From Halobacillus litoralis (GTDB lineage Bacteria; Bacillota; Bacilli; Bacillales; Halobacillaceae): 64,000 bases of DNA. Of the stretch, positions 35,307-44,554 are shown one piece after another. The notes below the pieces were generated by a model. The model did not search any database, had not been told where the DNA came from, and saw only the letters and a list, made by a program, of their open reading frames with translations. How positions within the stretch are numbered: position 1 is the first letter of the stretch; the number at the start of each line of letters is the position of its first letter. The position numbers were made by a program, and so were the translations under genes. Where the stretch lies: NCBI RefSeq assembly GCF_020524025.1, contig NZ_JAIVKN010000002.1, positions 434,001 to 498,000 of the forward strand, given 5' to 3'.

Positions 35307-37697
35307 TTAATTGCGGATGCTTTCAAGATCGTTTTCTGTTTTCTCTGAGATTGCTGCGTTTCCGCCCAGGTAGTAGTGCTGCGGGCTGATGGACAGGCGA
35401 TCGATATAGTTTCTGACACTTGATGGGACTTGGTCCGTTTCTGTCAGGATGATCGGTGATTCCAGCGATGCCGCTAGTGGTGAACCGGACAGGGCATCGA
35501 CAACTTCGTGTCCTCTTGCAAAGAAGACGTCTTCAACCCGCTGGGAGATGAAGTATTTTTCTGCAATTTCGACACTTGTGCTGTAACGGTCAGATCCGGA
35601 TACACGTTCAACGGTATCAACTTCCCGCTTCAGCTGCTCTTCTACTTTATTATGGACGGCGTTTGATCCGCCAATGATGGTTGCTTTTTCTACGTTGTTT
35701 TCACGAATGAACTGAATGATGTTCTCCTCGAGCTTATACGGCAGTGTCAGCATAATCGGTGTATGCTCCTGTCCCGCATAAGAGGCAATGGACAAGGCAT
35801 CTGGTGATGTTTCATCAGAAGTTGTGATGAAGATTTCATCGACAGCTACTTCCTCTGCAACTTCATCCGCTACTTCATAGGCTGTTTCAAAACGTGTTGC
35901 ACCAGATAGGCGAACGACGTTGCTCGCGCCAAATTGATTGTTCAACTGCTCTTCGACAGAAGAACCTACAGCCGCTTCACTTCCTAATAGATAAATGGTA
36001 TCAGGGTTCATGCGGTTCAGTTCTGTCTGAACAGATGCAGGAAGCGTATCGGTCTGCGTTAACAGAAGCGGTGAATCATAAAAAGATGCCAGTACGCTTC
36101 CTGTCAGGGAATCAATCGGCAGATCCCCGCGGCCGATTACCGCAACGCTTGGGTCGTTCCAGTGCCAGCCATAGTTTGAAAGGGCTGTACTTGTTTCATA
36201 GCGGTTCACCCCTGCAAGGCGGTAGCTGTGTGGCTGCTTTTCTTTGGATAAGAAACTGGAAGCGACATATCCTTTTGTTCCGTTGGACGTTTTAACTGGA
36301 TACCAGGACCAATGCTGGGTGTTGCTGTCTGATCCTACAGGCACATCGGTAATCGTCAGTGCGTCCCCGCGCTCAAGACCTGTGATAACTGAACCATTTG
36401 GAGCAACACGCATATTCAAACTTCCTGCTGTGACGTACACTCTCTCCCCAGGCTGGAAGTTATTCTTTGTCGTATGAACAGGTCCTGTTGTTTCTACGTT
36501 ATCGACACCAAACGTTAGAATGCCATCGACTTCAGGCGTGAGTGTATGCGTCGGGAATGGTGTAACATCAAGAAGTCCATAGACACGCAGACGCTGATAT
36601 ATTTTCTCTTGATAAGCGGTATAAGCATGAGCTAACGGATCGTTACGCTCAGATAAACCGTTGTAGGCTAAAATAGCGAAATACCAGTTCTCGATAATTC
36701 CTTTATCTCCATTATTTACGGAAGGGATTAAATCGTAATCGGCATAGTTCCATTTCGTCTGAAGGATTTTTAAACCTTCACGAATGTTGTAGCGCATATC
36801 TGTTGCGAGTTTTGTAATTTCTTCTTCACGCTCTTCATCATTTTCGATGAAACGGTAGTCGGACACCTGCATAATTCCAATTCCGATACAGTCATAGCCA
36901 AGTTTCAGGTTGGTTCCGTCCCAGGCCATGCCCCGTGTTTTCTCTTCTGTACAATAGTTTTCGTAGTGATCAACTGGTGTACGGTCAGGATCCCAGTACT
37001 GCTGCCAGCCACTTTCCTGATAAGCGATCGCTTTTACGATTTCAGCTGGAATACCGAAGTTATCCGCTTCTTCTGTAAGCATACGGTTAATTTCGGCATA
37101 GCTTGGATTCTCATACTTCTCATTGACTTCTGTACCTGTACTTTGTGCCGTGACATTGTTCTGCAGAGAAACTTTCTCTTGCTGCTTCTTCTCTACCACG
37201 TCGCCGGATTCAACAATGAACGAGTCAGACGCCATGCCTTCAGGTTCTGTTCCGACACCCTTCTCTCCGATAATCGGATATTGAATGTTGATTTCATTTT
37301 CGTTCCACTCAAATGTTGCACGGTCATACGCATCGGATTCATACACGACATCCGCGCTGCCTTCATTCAATTGATAGACATCAAAAAACAGACTCTGTGC
37401 TGAACCGTCTGCACGGTAGACGACAACCAATTGAGGCGTGCTGCCTTCAACCAAATATACATCCGTGATCTTGCTCAGTTTCGTTGTTTGTTCAAGAATC
37501 TCCGCGCCTTGCTGCTTAACGACAACGGATGTTTCAAATTCATTGTTCTGGATGTCTGCTGTTGTCTCGTCGTTTAATTGTATCGTTTCACTTTTCTTCT
37601 CAATAACCCACGATTGAGTCGTCTCTGCGCTCACCCATGAAGGTGCAAGTACACAAGCAAGTAAAAGCGTCAAAACAGATAATAGGTGTTTGTTCAC
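35307..37697 (-). CDS. Secreted lysozyme-like (SLT) protein with SH3 and three cell-wall-binding-2 repeats
   Basis: A 796-residue exported protein. It has a signal peptide (about 1-25, cleavage near WVSA/E) and an N-terminal region of unknown fold. A lysozyme-like SLT domain follows near 205-370 (EIVKAIAYQESGWQQYW with a candidate catalytic Glu, GIGIMQVSDYRF). An SH3b domain lies near 415-485 (LNMRVAPNGSVI). Three PF04122 repeats lie at about 490-796 (RLAGVNRYETS, RLSGATRFETA, RVSGSDRYSTS). It should cleave glycan strands while bound to a wall polymer. The GTG at 37697 follows AGAAGGGCGG; the in-frame TTG at 37727 overlaps the lipoprotein gene. Confidence 0.88.
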   Translation of the reverse strand: MNKHLLSVLTLLLACVLAPSWVSAETTQSWVIEKKSETIQLNDETTADIQNNEFETSVVVKQQGAEILEQTTKLSKITDVYLVEGSTPQLVVVYRADGSAQSLFFDVYQLNEGSADVVYESDAYDRATFEWNENEINIQYPIIGEKGVGTEPEGMASDSFIVESGDVVEKKQQEKVSLQNNVTAQSTGTEVNEKYENPSYAEINRMLTEEADNFGIPAEIVKAIAYQESGWQQYWDPDRTPVDHYENYCTEEKTRGMAWDGTNLKLGYDCIGIGIMQVSDYRFIENDEEREEEITKLATDMRYNIREGLKILQTKWNYADYDLIPSVNNGDKGIIENWYFAILAYNGLSERNDPLAHAYTAYQEKIYQRLRVYGLLDVTPFPTHTLTPEVDGILTFGVDNVETTGPVHTTKNNFQPGERVYVTAGSLNMRVAPNGSVITGLERGDALTITDVPVGSDSNTQHWSWYPVKTSNGTKGYVASSFLSKEKQPHSYRLAGVNRYETSTALSNYGWHWNDPSVAVIGRGDLPIDSLTGSVLASFYDSPLLLTQTDTLPASVQTELNRMNPDTIYLLGSEAAVGSSVEEQLNNQFGASNVVRLSGATRFETAYEVADEVAEEVAVDEIFITTSDETSPDALSIASYAGQEHTPIMLTLPYKLEENIIQFIRENNVEKATIIGGSNAVHNKVEEQLKREVDTVERVSGSDRYSTSVEIAEKYFISQRVEDVFFARGHEVVDALSGSPLAASLESPIILTETDQVPSSVRNYIDRLSISPQHYYLGGNAAISEKTENDLESIRN

Positions 37698-37716
37698 TTT
37701 AAAACCGCCCTTCTTT

Positions 37717-38559
37717 TTATTTTTCAATGTTTGTTAATTCTGAGTTCATGGTGTAGCCGTTCTCTCCCTTGTCTTCCACTTTCTCTTTGATCAGACCATA
37801 ATCAGGAGCATAGAAAGAAATCGATTTTACATTTTCACCTGATGCACGTTGAACGACAAATACGTCTTCGAACTGTTGATAAGGTGTCTGGGTGGACTGC
37901 TTCTCATCTAAAATCTGCCAGTCACTGCCTTGTTTCGTAACATCAACCAGGACATCAATCGTTTCATAGGACTCAAAAGAATCGAGCTGGCTGGATGTAT
38001 CTTCCGGATTGGATTCCTGATAGACGAGGGAAATCGTTCCTTCTTTCCATTCAAGAATCTGAAGAGTGACCATATCACCAAACGTGATGACTTGCTGCAC
38101 ATAACGGTCATTCACATCAATGATTTCATGTGTTGCTTCTAATTCGCCGTTCTGGATAAACGTTTTTGTCATGGGTCCTTCCGGCATATAGGCTTTCAGA
38201 CCGACAGCAGAACTTGTACTTTCTTCCTGCTCTTCAGTGGATGCAGAAGTGACGGATTCCTCTTCATCATCTGCCGCCTCTTCTGCAGGTTCTTCCGTTG
38301 CTGTTTCTTTTTCCTCTTTCTGATCTTCCATTTCTTCGTCTTCTGTTGAAGCATCCTCGGTTGTTGTATCCTCCGTTGTTTCTGCTTCTTCAGAAGCCTC
38401 TTCGCTGGTAACGGCTTCTTCTGTTGACTCGTCTTCTTTCGGTTGTTCTTCCGTTGCTGCTGATTCTTCTAATTCATCTGCCTTATCTACATCTGCTTCT
38501 CCACAGGCACTTAATAGAAGGACGAACAACAACGTGAACAGTGATAGCTTTTTCATCAT
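37717..38559 (-). CDS. Acidic lipoprotein
   Basis: A 280-residue lipoprotein with signal peptide and lipobox LLSAC (lipidated Cys at residue 19). Residues about 20-120 are a very acidic Glu/Thr/Ser-rich spacer with several short EEA/TTED-like repeats. The C-terminal 150 residues form a globular, beta-rich domain (GLKAYMPEGPMTKTFIQNGE and later YVQQVITFGDM) without a family I recognise. The ATG follows AAAGGAGAGTTTA. It lies between two wall-hydrolase genes, so a role in anchoring or controlling them outside the membrane is plausible but inferred. Confidence 0.82.
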   Translation of the reverse strand: MMKKLSLFTLLFVLLLSACGEADVDKADELEESAATEEQPKEDESTEEAVTSEEASEEAETTEDTTTEDASTEDEEMEDQKEEKETATEEPAEEAADDEEESVTSASTEEQEESTSSAVGLKAYMPEGPMTKTFIQNGELEATHEIIDVNDRYVQQVITFGDMVTLQILEWKEGTISLVYQESNPEDTSSQLDSFESYETIDVLVDVTKQGSDWQILDEKQSTQTPYQQFEDVFVVQRASGENVKSISFYAPDYGLIKEKVEDKGENGYTMNSELTNIEK

Positions 38560-38592
38560 TAAACTCTCCTTTGTTCGTTCTAAGCTGCTCGC

Positions 38593-40812
38593 TTAATTCA
38601 AGTGATTCACCATTTCATTGCGGCTGTTTTTATCGATGACAGCTCCGATGACCTGTAGCTCATCGACAACATTTTCGCTGCCATATTCACTTAACTGCTT
38701 TTCAATCGTTGGATTTAATTCATCCCCTACTAAAATTAGAGGAGCGTTCGTTCTTGCTGAAATCGCAGAAGCTGTTAGAGCATCCGGGTAATTTTGACCT
38801 GTCGCAGCAAGTACAGTGCTTGAGCGCATGTCGTCCTCGAAATAGTCAAGCGCTGCTGCTACGGTTTCATAACGGTTCGCACCGGATAACCTCGTTACCT
38901 GGTCGCCGCCGTTTGATTCAATCAGCGTTTCTTCCACTTCTTCCGAAACGACAGCCGTCCCGCCAAGAATCGCGACTTCTCTGCCGTTTAAGTAGTTCAG
39001 GCTTTCCTGTGAGATTTCGTCTTTGTCTGTCAAAACGATCGCCCATCCATGTGCAGCTGCAATGGATGATGCTTCAAGCGCATCCGGGAAGCTTCTGCTT
39101 GATGCAACGAAAACGCCCTCTACATTGGACAAGCCTTTATTGATCTCTAAGTTGGAGGCAATCCGGTCTTTACCAGCCAGACGCTCCACTACGAAATGCT
39201 GCTTAAGATCATTTTCGACTTGAGCAGACAACGCATTTTCCCCACCTAAAATGACAACTTTCTCGGTATTTAAGCGCGATAGTTCTTTCAACACATCTGC
39301 ACTTAGTTCATCTTTTCTATTTAAAAGAATCGGTGCATTATCAAGCTGAGCTGCAAGAGGTCCGGCAGAAAGAGCATCAGCAAATTCAAAGGCCGTTGCA
39401 AGGACAACTGTTTTCTCACCATCTAAACCATTTGGATAAAGCTGTTTGGAAACTTCGATCGCTGTTTGAATACGATCTTCACCAGCAAGCGTAGTCGTCT
39501 TAAACGAATAGTTGTACTCCGGTGTATCGTTACTCCAAACGACTTTATTGCTCTCTGTATGAGTTACTTTCGTGCTCTCCCAATTCTCTGCATAAGCAAT
39601 TGCTTCTTTTTCACGATAAAAGGTCTTCATAAGTCCTTTTTCTGTATGAGAAACAGCAAAATCCTCATCTAAGTAATTGCTCCACACCACTTGATCTTTG
39701 TTTCGATCAATAACGCTCGTATTCTTCCATTTCTTTGCATAGTTGAAAGCTGATTCAAAGTCATACGCTTCATAGATGACCCCTTGGCTGGAGTGCTCTA
39801 CTTCGTAATCTTTTTCAAGATAATCCGACCAGACGACGCGGCCAAGTTCGTTGTCAACGACTCTCACATTCTCAAAATCTTCCGCATAGGCAATGGCTTC
39901 GTCTTTGGTAAAAAACGTTTCATTTACGGAACGATCGCTGGAATGGTAGACTCCGTAGCGCTTCACAGCCCCGTCATAGATTTTCTCCTGATTGAATTTA
40001 TCAAAGACATACGCACTCTCCATAGACTTGGCGTAGTCGATGGCCTGCTCTTTATTTTCAAATACTTTCACACGATTTCCATCGTATTCATAGACTTCGA
40101 ATACACTGAAAAACTCATCGACCCCTTTTAATACAGAAGCCGCTGCCTTCTCCTGGAACGAAGACGTTTTAATCAGGGCTTCTTCCGTTGGGTTGGACAT
40201 ATATCCAAACTCTAAAAGTACCGCAGGCATGTGTGCGTTTCGTGTGACATATAAATCGCTCGGGATAATTCCGCGCCCTTCCCATAAAGGCGTGCCTGCC
40301 AGAATGTTCTGGTGCATCGTATGGGCCAGACGTTTACTCTCCGGGGAGTATTCAATCTGAACCGGATCCGGTGGGTATGTTTCATTAATCCCTTCATCGA
40401 TATCGAAGTAATAGGTTTCGTACCCTCTCATGTAAGGGTTGGATGGAAGGGAATTTGAATGTACAGATATGTAGATTGATTGATCGTTCTTTCCTTCAAT
40501 CGCTTCATGAGCCAAATCTAATCTTGCCTGCAGATCAGCGTGCAGACTCCCCGCAAGCTTACTGTCATCTGTTCGTGTCATATGTACGTTGTAGCCATTT
40601 TTCTCTAAGATCTCTCTTAACCCTTCAGCCATTTCCAAGTTAAAATCTTTCTCATAATATCCTGTGGAAGCACCGGAATAGCCTGTGGTACCAGAGGAGC
40701 TGCCCCCGTGACCAGGATCAATCACTACATTTTTTTCTGCGTGCGCCTGAAGTGGATAAAGAACAAAAAGTGCAAAAACGATTAAGAAACCAGCAATATG
40801 TAACTTCTTCAT
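38593..40812 (-). CDS. N-acetylmuramoyl-L-alanine amidase with four internal repeats and three cell-wall-binding-2 repeats
   Basis: A 739-residue secreted hydrolase with a signal peptide (about 1-25, QAHA/E). An Amidase_3 domain spans about 28-230, with VVIDPGHGG (zinc His), a later Glu, YISVHSNS (second His) and VLLEFGYMSN (catalytic Glu). Four repeats of about 50 residues follow (EQAIDYAKSMESAYVFD, DEAIAYAEDFENVRVVD, ESAFNYAKKWKNTSVID, EKEAIAYAENWESTKV). Three PF04122 repeats end the protein (TLAGEDRIQTA, RLAGKDRIASN, RLSGANRYETV). It cuts the peptide from MurNAc. It is the first gene of a three-gene unit with the lipoprotein and SLT protein. Confidence 0.92.
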   Translation of the reverse strand: MKKLHIAGFLIVFALFVLYPLQAHAEKNVVIDPGHGGSSSGTTGYSGASTGYYEKDFNLEMAEGLREILEKNGYNVHMTRTDDSKLAGSLHADLQARLDLAHEAIEGKNDQSIYISVHSNSLPSNPYMRGYETYYFDIDEGINETYPPDPVQIEYSPESKRLAHTMHQNILAGTPLWEGRGIIPSDLYVTRNAHMPAVLLEFGYMSNPTEEALIKTSSFQEKAAASVLKGVDEFFSVFEVYEYDGNRVKVFENKEQAIDYAKSMESAYVFDKFNQEKIYDGAVKRYGVYHSSDRSVNETFFTKDEAIAYAEDFENVRVVDNELGRVVWSDYLEKDYEVEHSSQGVIYEAYDFESAFNYAKKWKNTSVIDRNKDQVVWSNYLDEDFAVSHTEKGLMKTFYREKEAIAYAENWESTKVTHTESNKVVWSNDTPEYNYSFKTTTLAGEDRIQTAIEVSKQLYPNGLDGEKTVVLATAFEFADALSAGPLAAQLDNAPILLNRKDELSADVLKELSRLNTEKVVILGGENALSAQVENDLKQHFVVERLAGKDRIASNLEINKGLSNVEGVFVASSRSFPDALEASSIAAAHGWAIVLTDKDEISQESLNYLNGREVAILGGTAVVSEEVEETLIESNGGDQVTRLSGANRYETVAAALDYFEDDMRSSTVLAATGQNYPDALTASAISARTNAPLILVGDELNPTIEKQLSEYGSENVVDELQVIGAVIDKNSRNEMVNHLN

Positions 40813-41273
40813 GTTTTCCTCCTAAAATCATCTCGTTAGTTCTCCAAGGTCTTCCTTCGGCTGTCAATTTGTTATAAATGAATGGCTGCTATTCTTTCAC
40901 CTCTTTCTATTTGTTTGAATGCTGCGAGATTGGTAGATTGATAGATTGTTGTAGTGGCGGATGTTTAGTCTATAGATTCAGCGGGTAAATTGTAGATAGA
41001 ATGGGTAAGGAAGTGGCTTTTGTCGAATAATGGTCTTTCGTTCACAAATAAATAGATAATGGAAAGTGTCCATTATCTTCTTTATCGGCATATTTCGTTC
41101 ATCTATTAACAAATGATGACAAATCATCCTATAGTCCCACATTATGTAATAAATATTGCCAAAATAACCCTAAACCTATGTAACATACCAATTATATAAG
41201 ACGATTCGTCAACAAACAACACGACTCGCTATAAATTAACACAATTTCAAACTTTCCGTACAAAAGTATTACA

Positions 41274-41347
41274 TGGTATATAGAAGAATAGTACTAATTG
41301 AAAAGAAGATCGTTTGCGCTTAGCAGAGCAAACGATCGTCTTTTTTA
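41274..41347 (+). ncRNA. Possible short transcription unit: extended -10 followed by a strong terminator
   Basis: TGG TATATA (41274-41282) looks like an extended -10 box, and 25 bases later a 10-bp stem GATCGTTTGC/GCAAACGATC (41308-41317 and 41328-41337) is followed by GTCTTTTTTAATT. No plus-strand gene precedes the terminator, so it may end a very short RNA or an unrecognised transcript. The surrounding 40813-41460 sequence is AT-rich and shows no gene. Confidence 0.3.
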
Positions 41348-41497
41348 ATTGTTACTTTTCGGCCCTGCCCATAATCGTTACTATTAGGTAAGGCCTTATC
41401 CATAAGACTCACTCACGAGGTAGTCGGCATCTCACAGCACCCCGCTTTTTAAGGAGGACTATGGAAGGCGGCTTCTGCGCCGGGTCAGAATGGATGA

Positions 41498-41617
41498 ATG
41501 TTCTTTGACGAAGTCATCATATATATGAATGATGAGCGCGCGTGGAGCCCGAGCTTTAACGAATGGGTGGATGATCATCCATGGTTTCAAATAGAAGAGG
41601 TCCCCCATCATAAATGA
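41498..41617 (+). CDS. Possible 39-residue small protein or gene remnant
   Basis: An ATG-started frame encodes MFFDEVIIYMNDERAWSPSF and continues with acidic, tryptophan-rich residues to EEVPHHK. A second frame just upstream (41461, preceded by AAGGAGGACT) gives MEGGFCAGSEWMNVL and stops where this one begins. The pair may therefore be a small gene broken by a frameshift. No family is recognised, and the start has no good ribosome binding site. Confidence 0.3.
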   Translation: MFFDEVIIYMNDERAWSPSFNEWVDDHPWFQIEEVPHHK

Positions 41618-41777
41618 AACAAAGTCACAAGCAATGATCGGTTAATACAGAAAGAAAAAACCGGAAAATCATGGTTTAGGGAGCTCAGTTCACGATCAAC
41701 AGTCCTGTGTTATGTTGTAACGTAGTCTTACACGCTCCTTACAAAAAAGCAGTATTTAAATCGGGGAGGAAATCATT

Positions 41778-41963
41778 ATGGGGTTATTCTTCTATATTAC
41801 GATTGTTATTGGTTTATCTCTTATGTATTATGCGTACGTAAAAAAACTGGATCATTCAATAAAAGAGAAGGAACTTGAGTTGGAAGAAAAAAAGGTAGAG
41901 TTAGAAATAAAAAAGTTAGACAACACTAATGAACGGCAGGATCAAGAGACTGAAAAGCAGTAA
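41778..41963 (+). CDS. Small membrane-anchored coiled-coil protein
   Basis: A 61-residue protein. Residues 1-20 (MGLFFYITIVIGLSLMYYAY) form one transmembrane helix. Residues 23-50 are a charged heptad repeat (KEKELELEEKKVELEIKKLD), predicted to be a cytoplasmic coiled coil. The ATG follows GGGGAGGAAATCATT. It stands alone between the lytic-enzyme operon and tagA. Function unknown. A bidirectional terminator follows at 42091-42127. Confidence 0.75.
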   Translation: MGLFFYITIVIGLSLMYYAYVKKLDHSIKEKELELEEKKVELEIKKLDNTNERQDQETEKQ

Positions 41964-42090
41964 CATACTGACATTCGATGGATAAGGCTTCTAAAAGCAG
42001 CTTTTCATGTGATCAAGTGCGTTAAACAGGATCACCAAACAACTGCCATCTGTAAAACTTCTAATTATTAACTACAAACCTTAACAGAGC

Positions 42091-42127
42091 AAAAAAGAGC
42101 CGCTGCGTTTTTAACAGCGGCTTTTTT
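42091..42127. terminator. Bidirectional terminator between the small coiled-coil gene and tagA
   Basis: AGCCGCTG (42098-42105) and CAGCGGCT (42115-42122) form the stem, flanked by T tracts on the plus strand (42122-42127) and the minus strand (TCTTTTTTGC). Confidence 0.88.
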
Positions 42128-42838
42128 CTATTTGTCCTTCCATACTTTCAGAAGGAATAAAGGTAATCTAATTTGACGCTTGATCCGCCATGGTTCGGAT
42201 ATTAAGCGGTAGAGCCATTCCAATCCGAATCGCTGAAAAATAGCCGGAGCTCTTTTCACGCGGCCGGAGATGACGTCGAACGACCCGCCAACGCCTTGGA
42301 ATATGTTTACGTTTAAGTCTTTCATGTGGTCGACAATCCAGTACTCCTGCCGTGGACTGCCAAGAGCCACGAATAAGATATCCGCCTCTGATTCATTAAT
42401 GGTCCGAATCACTTTGGCTTCATCTTTTTCATAACCGTCCAGAACACCTGCAACTTTAAGGTTCGGGTATTTTTCCTTCAGGCGGTCTTTCGCTTCTTCC
42501 GCAATACCCGGCTTTGCTCCGTACAAGAATACCGATTTGCCATGCTCCGAAGCCTGCTCGCATAAAGTCAGCAGCATATCAATGCCTGTGACGCGCTCTT
42601 TTATGTTTCCTTTGTTCACTCGGGAAGCTAAAAGAACACCAACACCGTCCGGGATTTGATACGTCGCTTTATTTAACAGCTCCTTGAGGTTTTGATCCTC
42701 CTGAGCTTTTAAAATCTTTTCTGGATTAATGGCTACGATAAATGACTGCCTTTTTTGATTGATATCTTCTAAGACGCTGCGCTTCAATTGTTCATATGAA
42801 TGACTGCTGACATCTACACCTAAGAACTGTTCCTTCAT
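42128..42838 (-). CDS. tagA: WecG/TagA/CpsF family glycosyltransferase (ManNAc transferase)
   Basis: A 236-residue GT26 enzyme with VAINPEKILKAQED, QIPDGVGVLLASR (GT26 Asp-Gly), FLYGAKPGIAEEA, FVALGSPRQEYWI and GVGGSFDVISG near the C-terminus. TagA adds ManNAc to undecaprenyl-PP-GlcNAc, the committed step of the linkage unit for wall polymers. The basic C-terminal tail fits peripheral membrane attachment. The ATG follows AAGGTGAACAC. It is 16 bases downstream of the second UDP-ManNAc dehydrogenase, consistent with ManNAc or ManNAcA use. Confidence 0.9.
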   Translation of the reverse strand: MKEQFLGVDVSSHSYEQLKRSVLEDINQKRQSFIVAINPEKILKAQEDQNLKELLNKATYQIPDGVGVLLASRVNKGNIKERVTGIDMLLTLCEQASEHGKSVFLYGAKPGIAEEAKDRLKEKYPNLKVAGVLDGYEKDEAKVIRTINESEADILFVALGSPRQEYWIVDHMKDLNVNIFQGVGGSFDVISGRVKRAPAIFQRFGLEWLYRLISEPWRIKRQIRLPLFLLKVWKDK

Positions 42839-42853
42839 GTGTTCACCTTATCT

Positions 42854-44131
42854 TTATCCGTTTTTAGAATCGCCTAGACGTTTCGCAACAAAGCCTGAGG
42901 CCTTCCACTCATCCAGGTTCAAGGCATTTTTCGTATCAAAAACGACACGGTTGTTCATCTTGCTCTTCAAATATTCAGGATCCAGCGCTTTGAACTCGTC
43001 GTGATCCGTCAAAATAACAACGATATCAGCTCCGTCTAACGCTTCATCCATGTCCTGTGTCTGATTTGAAACGACGTTTTCTTTAATGTGGGGATCATAG
43101 CTTGTGAAGCTGATTCCTTTTTCCACCAGTTCCAAAATAACCTTCAGCGACGGACTTTCACGCTGGTCATCAATATTGGCTTTGAACGAAAGACCAAATA
43201 AAGCAACCTTCGGATCCTGAATGAACTGATCCTTCATCAGCTTCTCGATCTGCTGGGCCGTGTAGACCGGCATGTTGTCATTGGTGTTGCGTGACAACTG
43301 GATGATCTTAGAAAGCTCAGGCTCAATCTCAGCTAAGAACCAAGGATCGACAGCGATACAGTGACCGCCTACACCAGGACCAGGTGTATGAATATTGACA
43401 CGTGGGTGATAGTTCGCTAACTGAATCGCTTCCCAGGAGTTGACGCCGATTTTATCACTGATCAGGGCTAATTCGTTCGCAAACGCAATATTCACGTCAC
43501 GGTAGGTGTTCTCAATAACTTTAGCCATTTCAGCTGTTGTTGCATCCGTCAGATGGATGTTTCCTTTTACAAAGGACTCATACAGCTCTTTCGTCATAAT
43601 TGAGGACTCTTCGTTGATTCCTCCGACGATGCGGTCATTGTCCACAAGTTCCTGAAAGACTTTCCCAGGAATGACGCGCTCTGGTGAGTGGGACACAAAG
43701 AGTTCGGTGCCTATTTCAAGACCTGTTTTCTCAAGAACCGGGAGCATCACATCTTCAACCGTACGCGGTGGTACAGTAGACTCTAAAATAACCAGATTTC
43801 CTTTCTTCACAAAAGGAGCAATGGATTCGGTTGCTTTACGTACATAATCCAGATTGGCTGTTTTATCTTCTCTGATCGGTGAAGGCACCGCAATAACAAA
43901 GACATCCGCTTCAACCGGCTCCAGGGATGCTTTGAAGTTACCTGCATCAACGGCTTCTTCCAGACGTTCCTGCAGACCGTTTTCTTCTATATGAAGCTGC
44001 TTTGCGTTAATCATATCGACAGCTTTCTGATTGACATCAACGCCATGCACGTTGTGACCGTGAATGGCAAACATAACGGATGTAGGAAGTCCAATGTATC
44101 CTAACCCGACAACACACAGTGACTTTTTCAT
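42854..44131 (-). CDS. UDP-N-acetyl-D-mannosamine dehydrogenase (second paralogue)
   Basis: A 425-residue dehydrogenase with VGLGYIGLPTSVMFAIHGHN, IAVPSPIRED, STVPPRTVED, HSPERVIPG, and the catalytic cysteine in GPGVGGHCIAVDPWF. It is equal in length to and clearly homologous with the enzyme at 18464-19741, but it differs across the sequence, so it is not a recent duplication. It makes UDP-ManNAcA (or a related uronate). The ATG follows GGGAGTATTGTTGT. It is coupled to tagA. Two dehydrogenases in one window suggest two polymers. Confidence 0.88.
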   Translation of the reverse strand: MKKSLCVVGLGYIGLPTSVMFAIHGHNVHGVDVNQKAVDMINAKQLHIEENGLQERLEEAVDAGNFKASLEPVEADVFVIAVPSPIREDKTANLDYVRKATESIAPFVKKGNLVILESTVPPRTVEDVMLPVLEKTGLEIGTELFVSHSPERVIPGKVFQELVDNDRIVGGINEESSIMTKELYESFVKGNIHLTDATTAEMAKVIENTYRDVNIAFANELALISDKIGVNSWEAIQLANYHPRVNIHTPGPGVGGHCIAVDPWFLAEIEPELSKIIQLSRNTNDNMPVYTAQQIEKLMKDQFIQDPKVALFGLSFKANIDDQRESPSLKVILELVEKGISFTSYDPHIKENVVSNQTQDMDEALDGADIVVILTDHDEFKALDPEYLKSKMNNRVVFDTKNALNLDEWKASGFVAKRLGDSKNG

Positions 44132-44554
44132 ACAACAATACTCCCTTTCTCTTCCCGTACAAATTCGTAAATCTTTTCTATATAGTCATGTTAGTTTCAT
44201 GTATAACTGTTATATCTTTGGTTTGTCCTGCTCCTTATATCATTCGACAACAATCAAACTTTATGACGTTTGCTGTCTATTTCAGAGCTCCGGATCCTTA
44301 TCAGACCCATTTGTTATAGGGCAGACACCTTACGTTTCCCTTCCTTCGTACCCCGTCAAACCTATTATTTATTTAACTTTTTCATTATATCTGATTTATA
44401 TCAAGAGTTCTATTCATCGGAGAAAATATGACTATTCTCCAAGGAAATTTAATGGAATAGTCACGAACTTGTAACAGTCTGCTCATGCGCACCAAACCTT
44501 TTCTCTGATATACTTTGGAGAAGTATTTTCTTTTATTGAAAGGAACGAAACGCT
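44132..44554. other. Divergent intergenic region, UDP-ManNAc dehydrogenase/GNAT
   Basis: 423 AT-rich bases separate two divergent genes. TATACT at about 44509 precedes the GNAT gene but lacks a good -35. No terminator, repeat or RNA structure was found. Confidence 0.5.

Noticed and set aside
41080-41300. AT-rich stretch as a possible replication or attachment site
   Set aside because: No DnaA-box cluster, direct repeat pair or tRNA end is visible.
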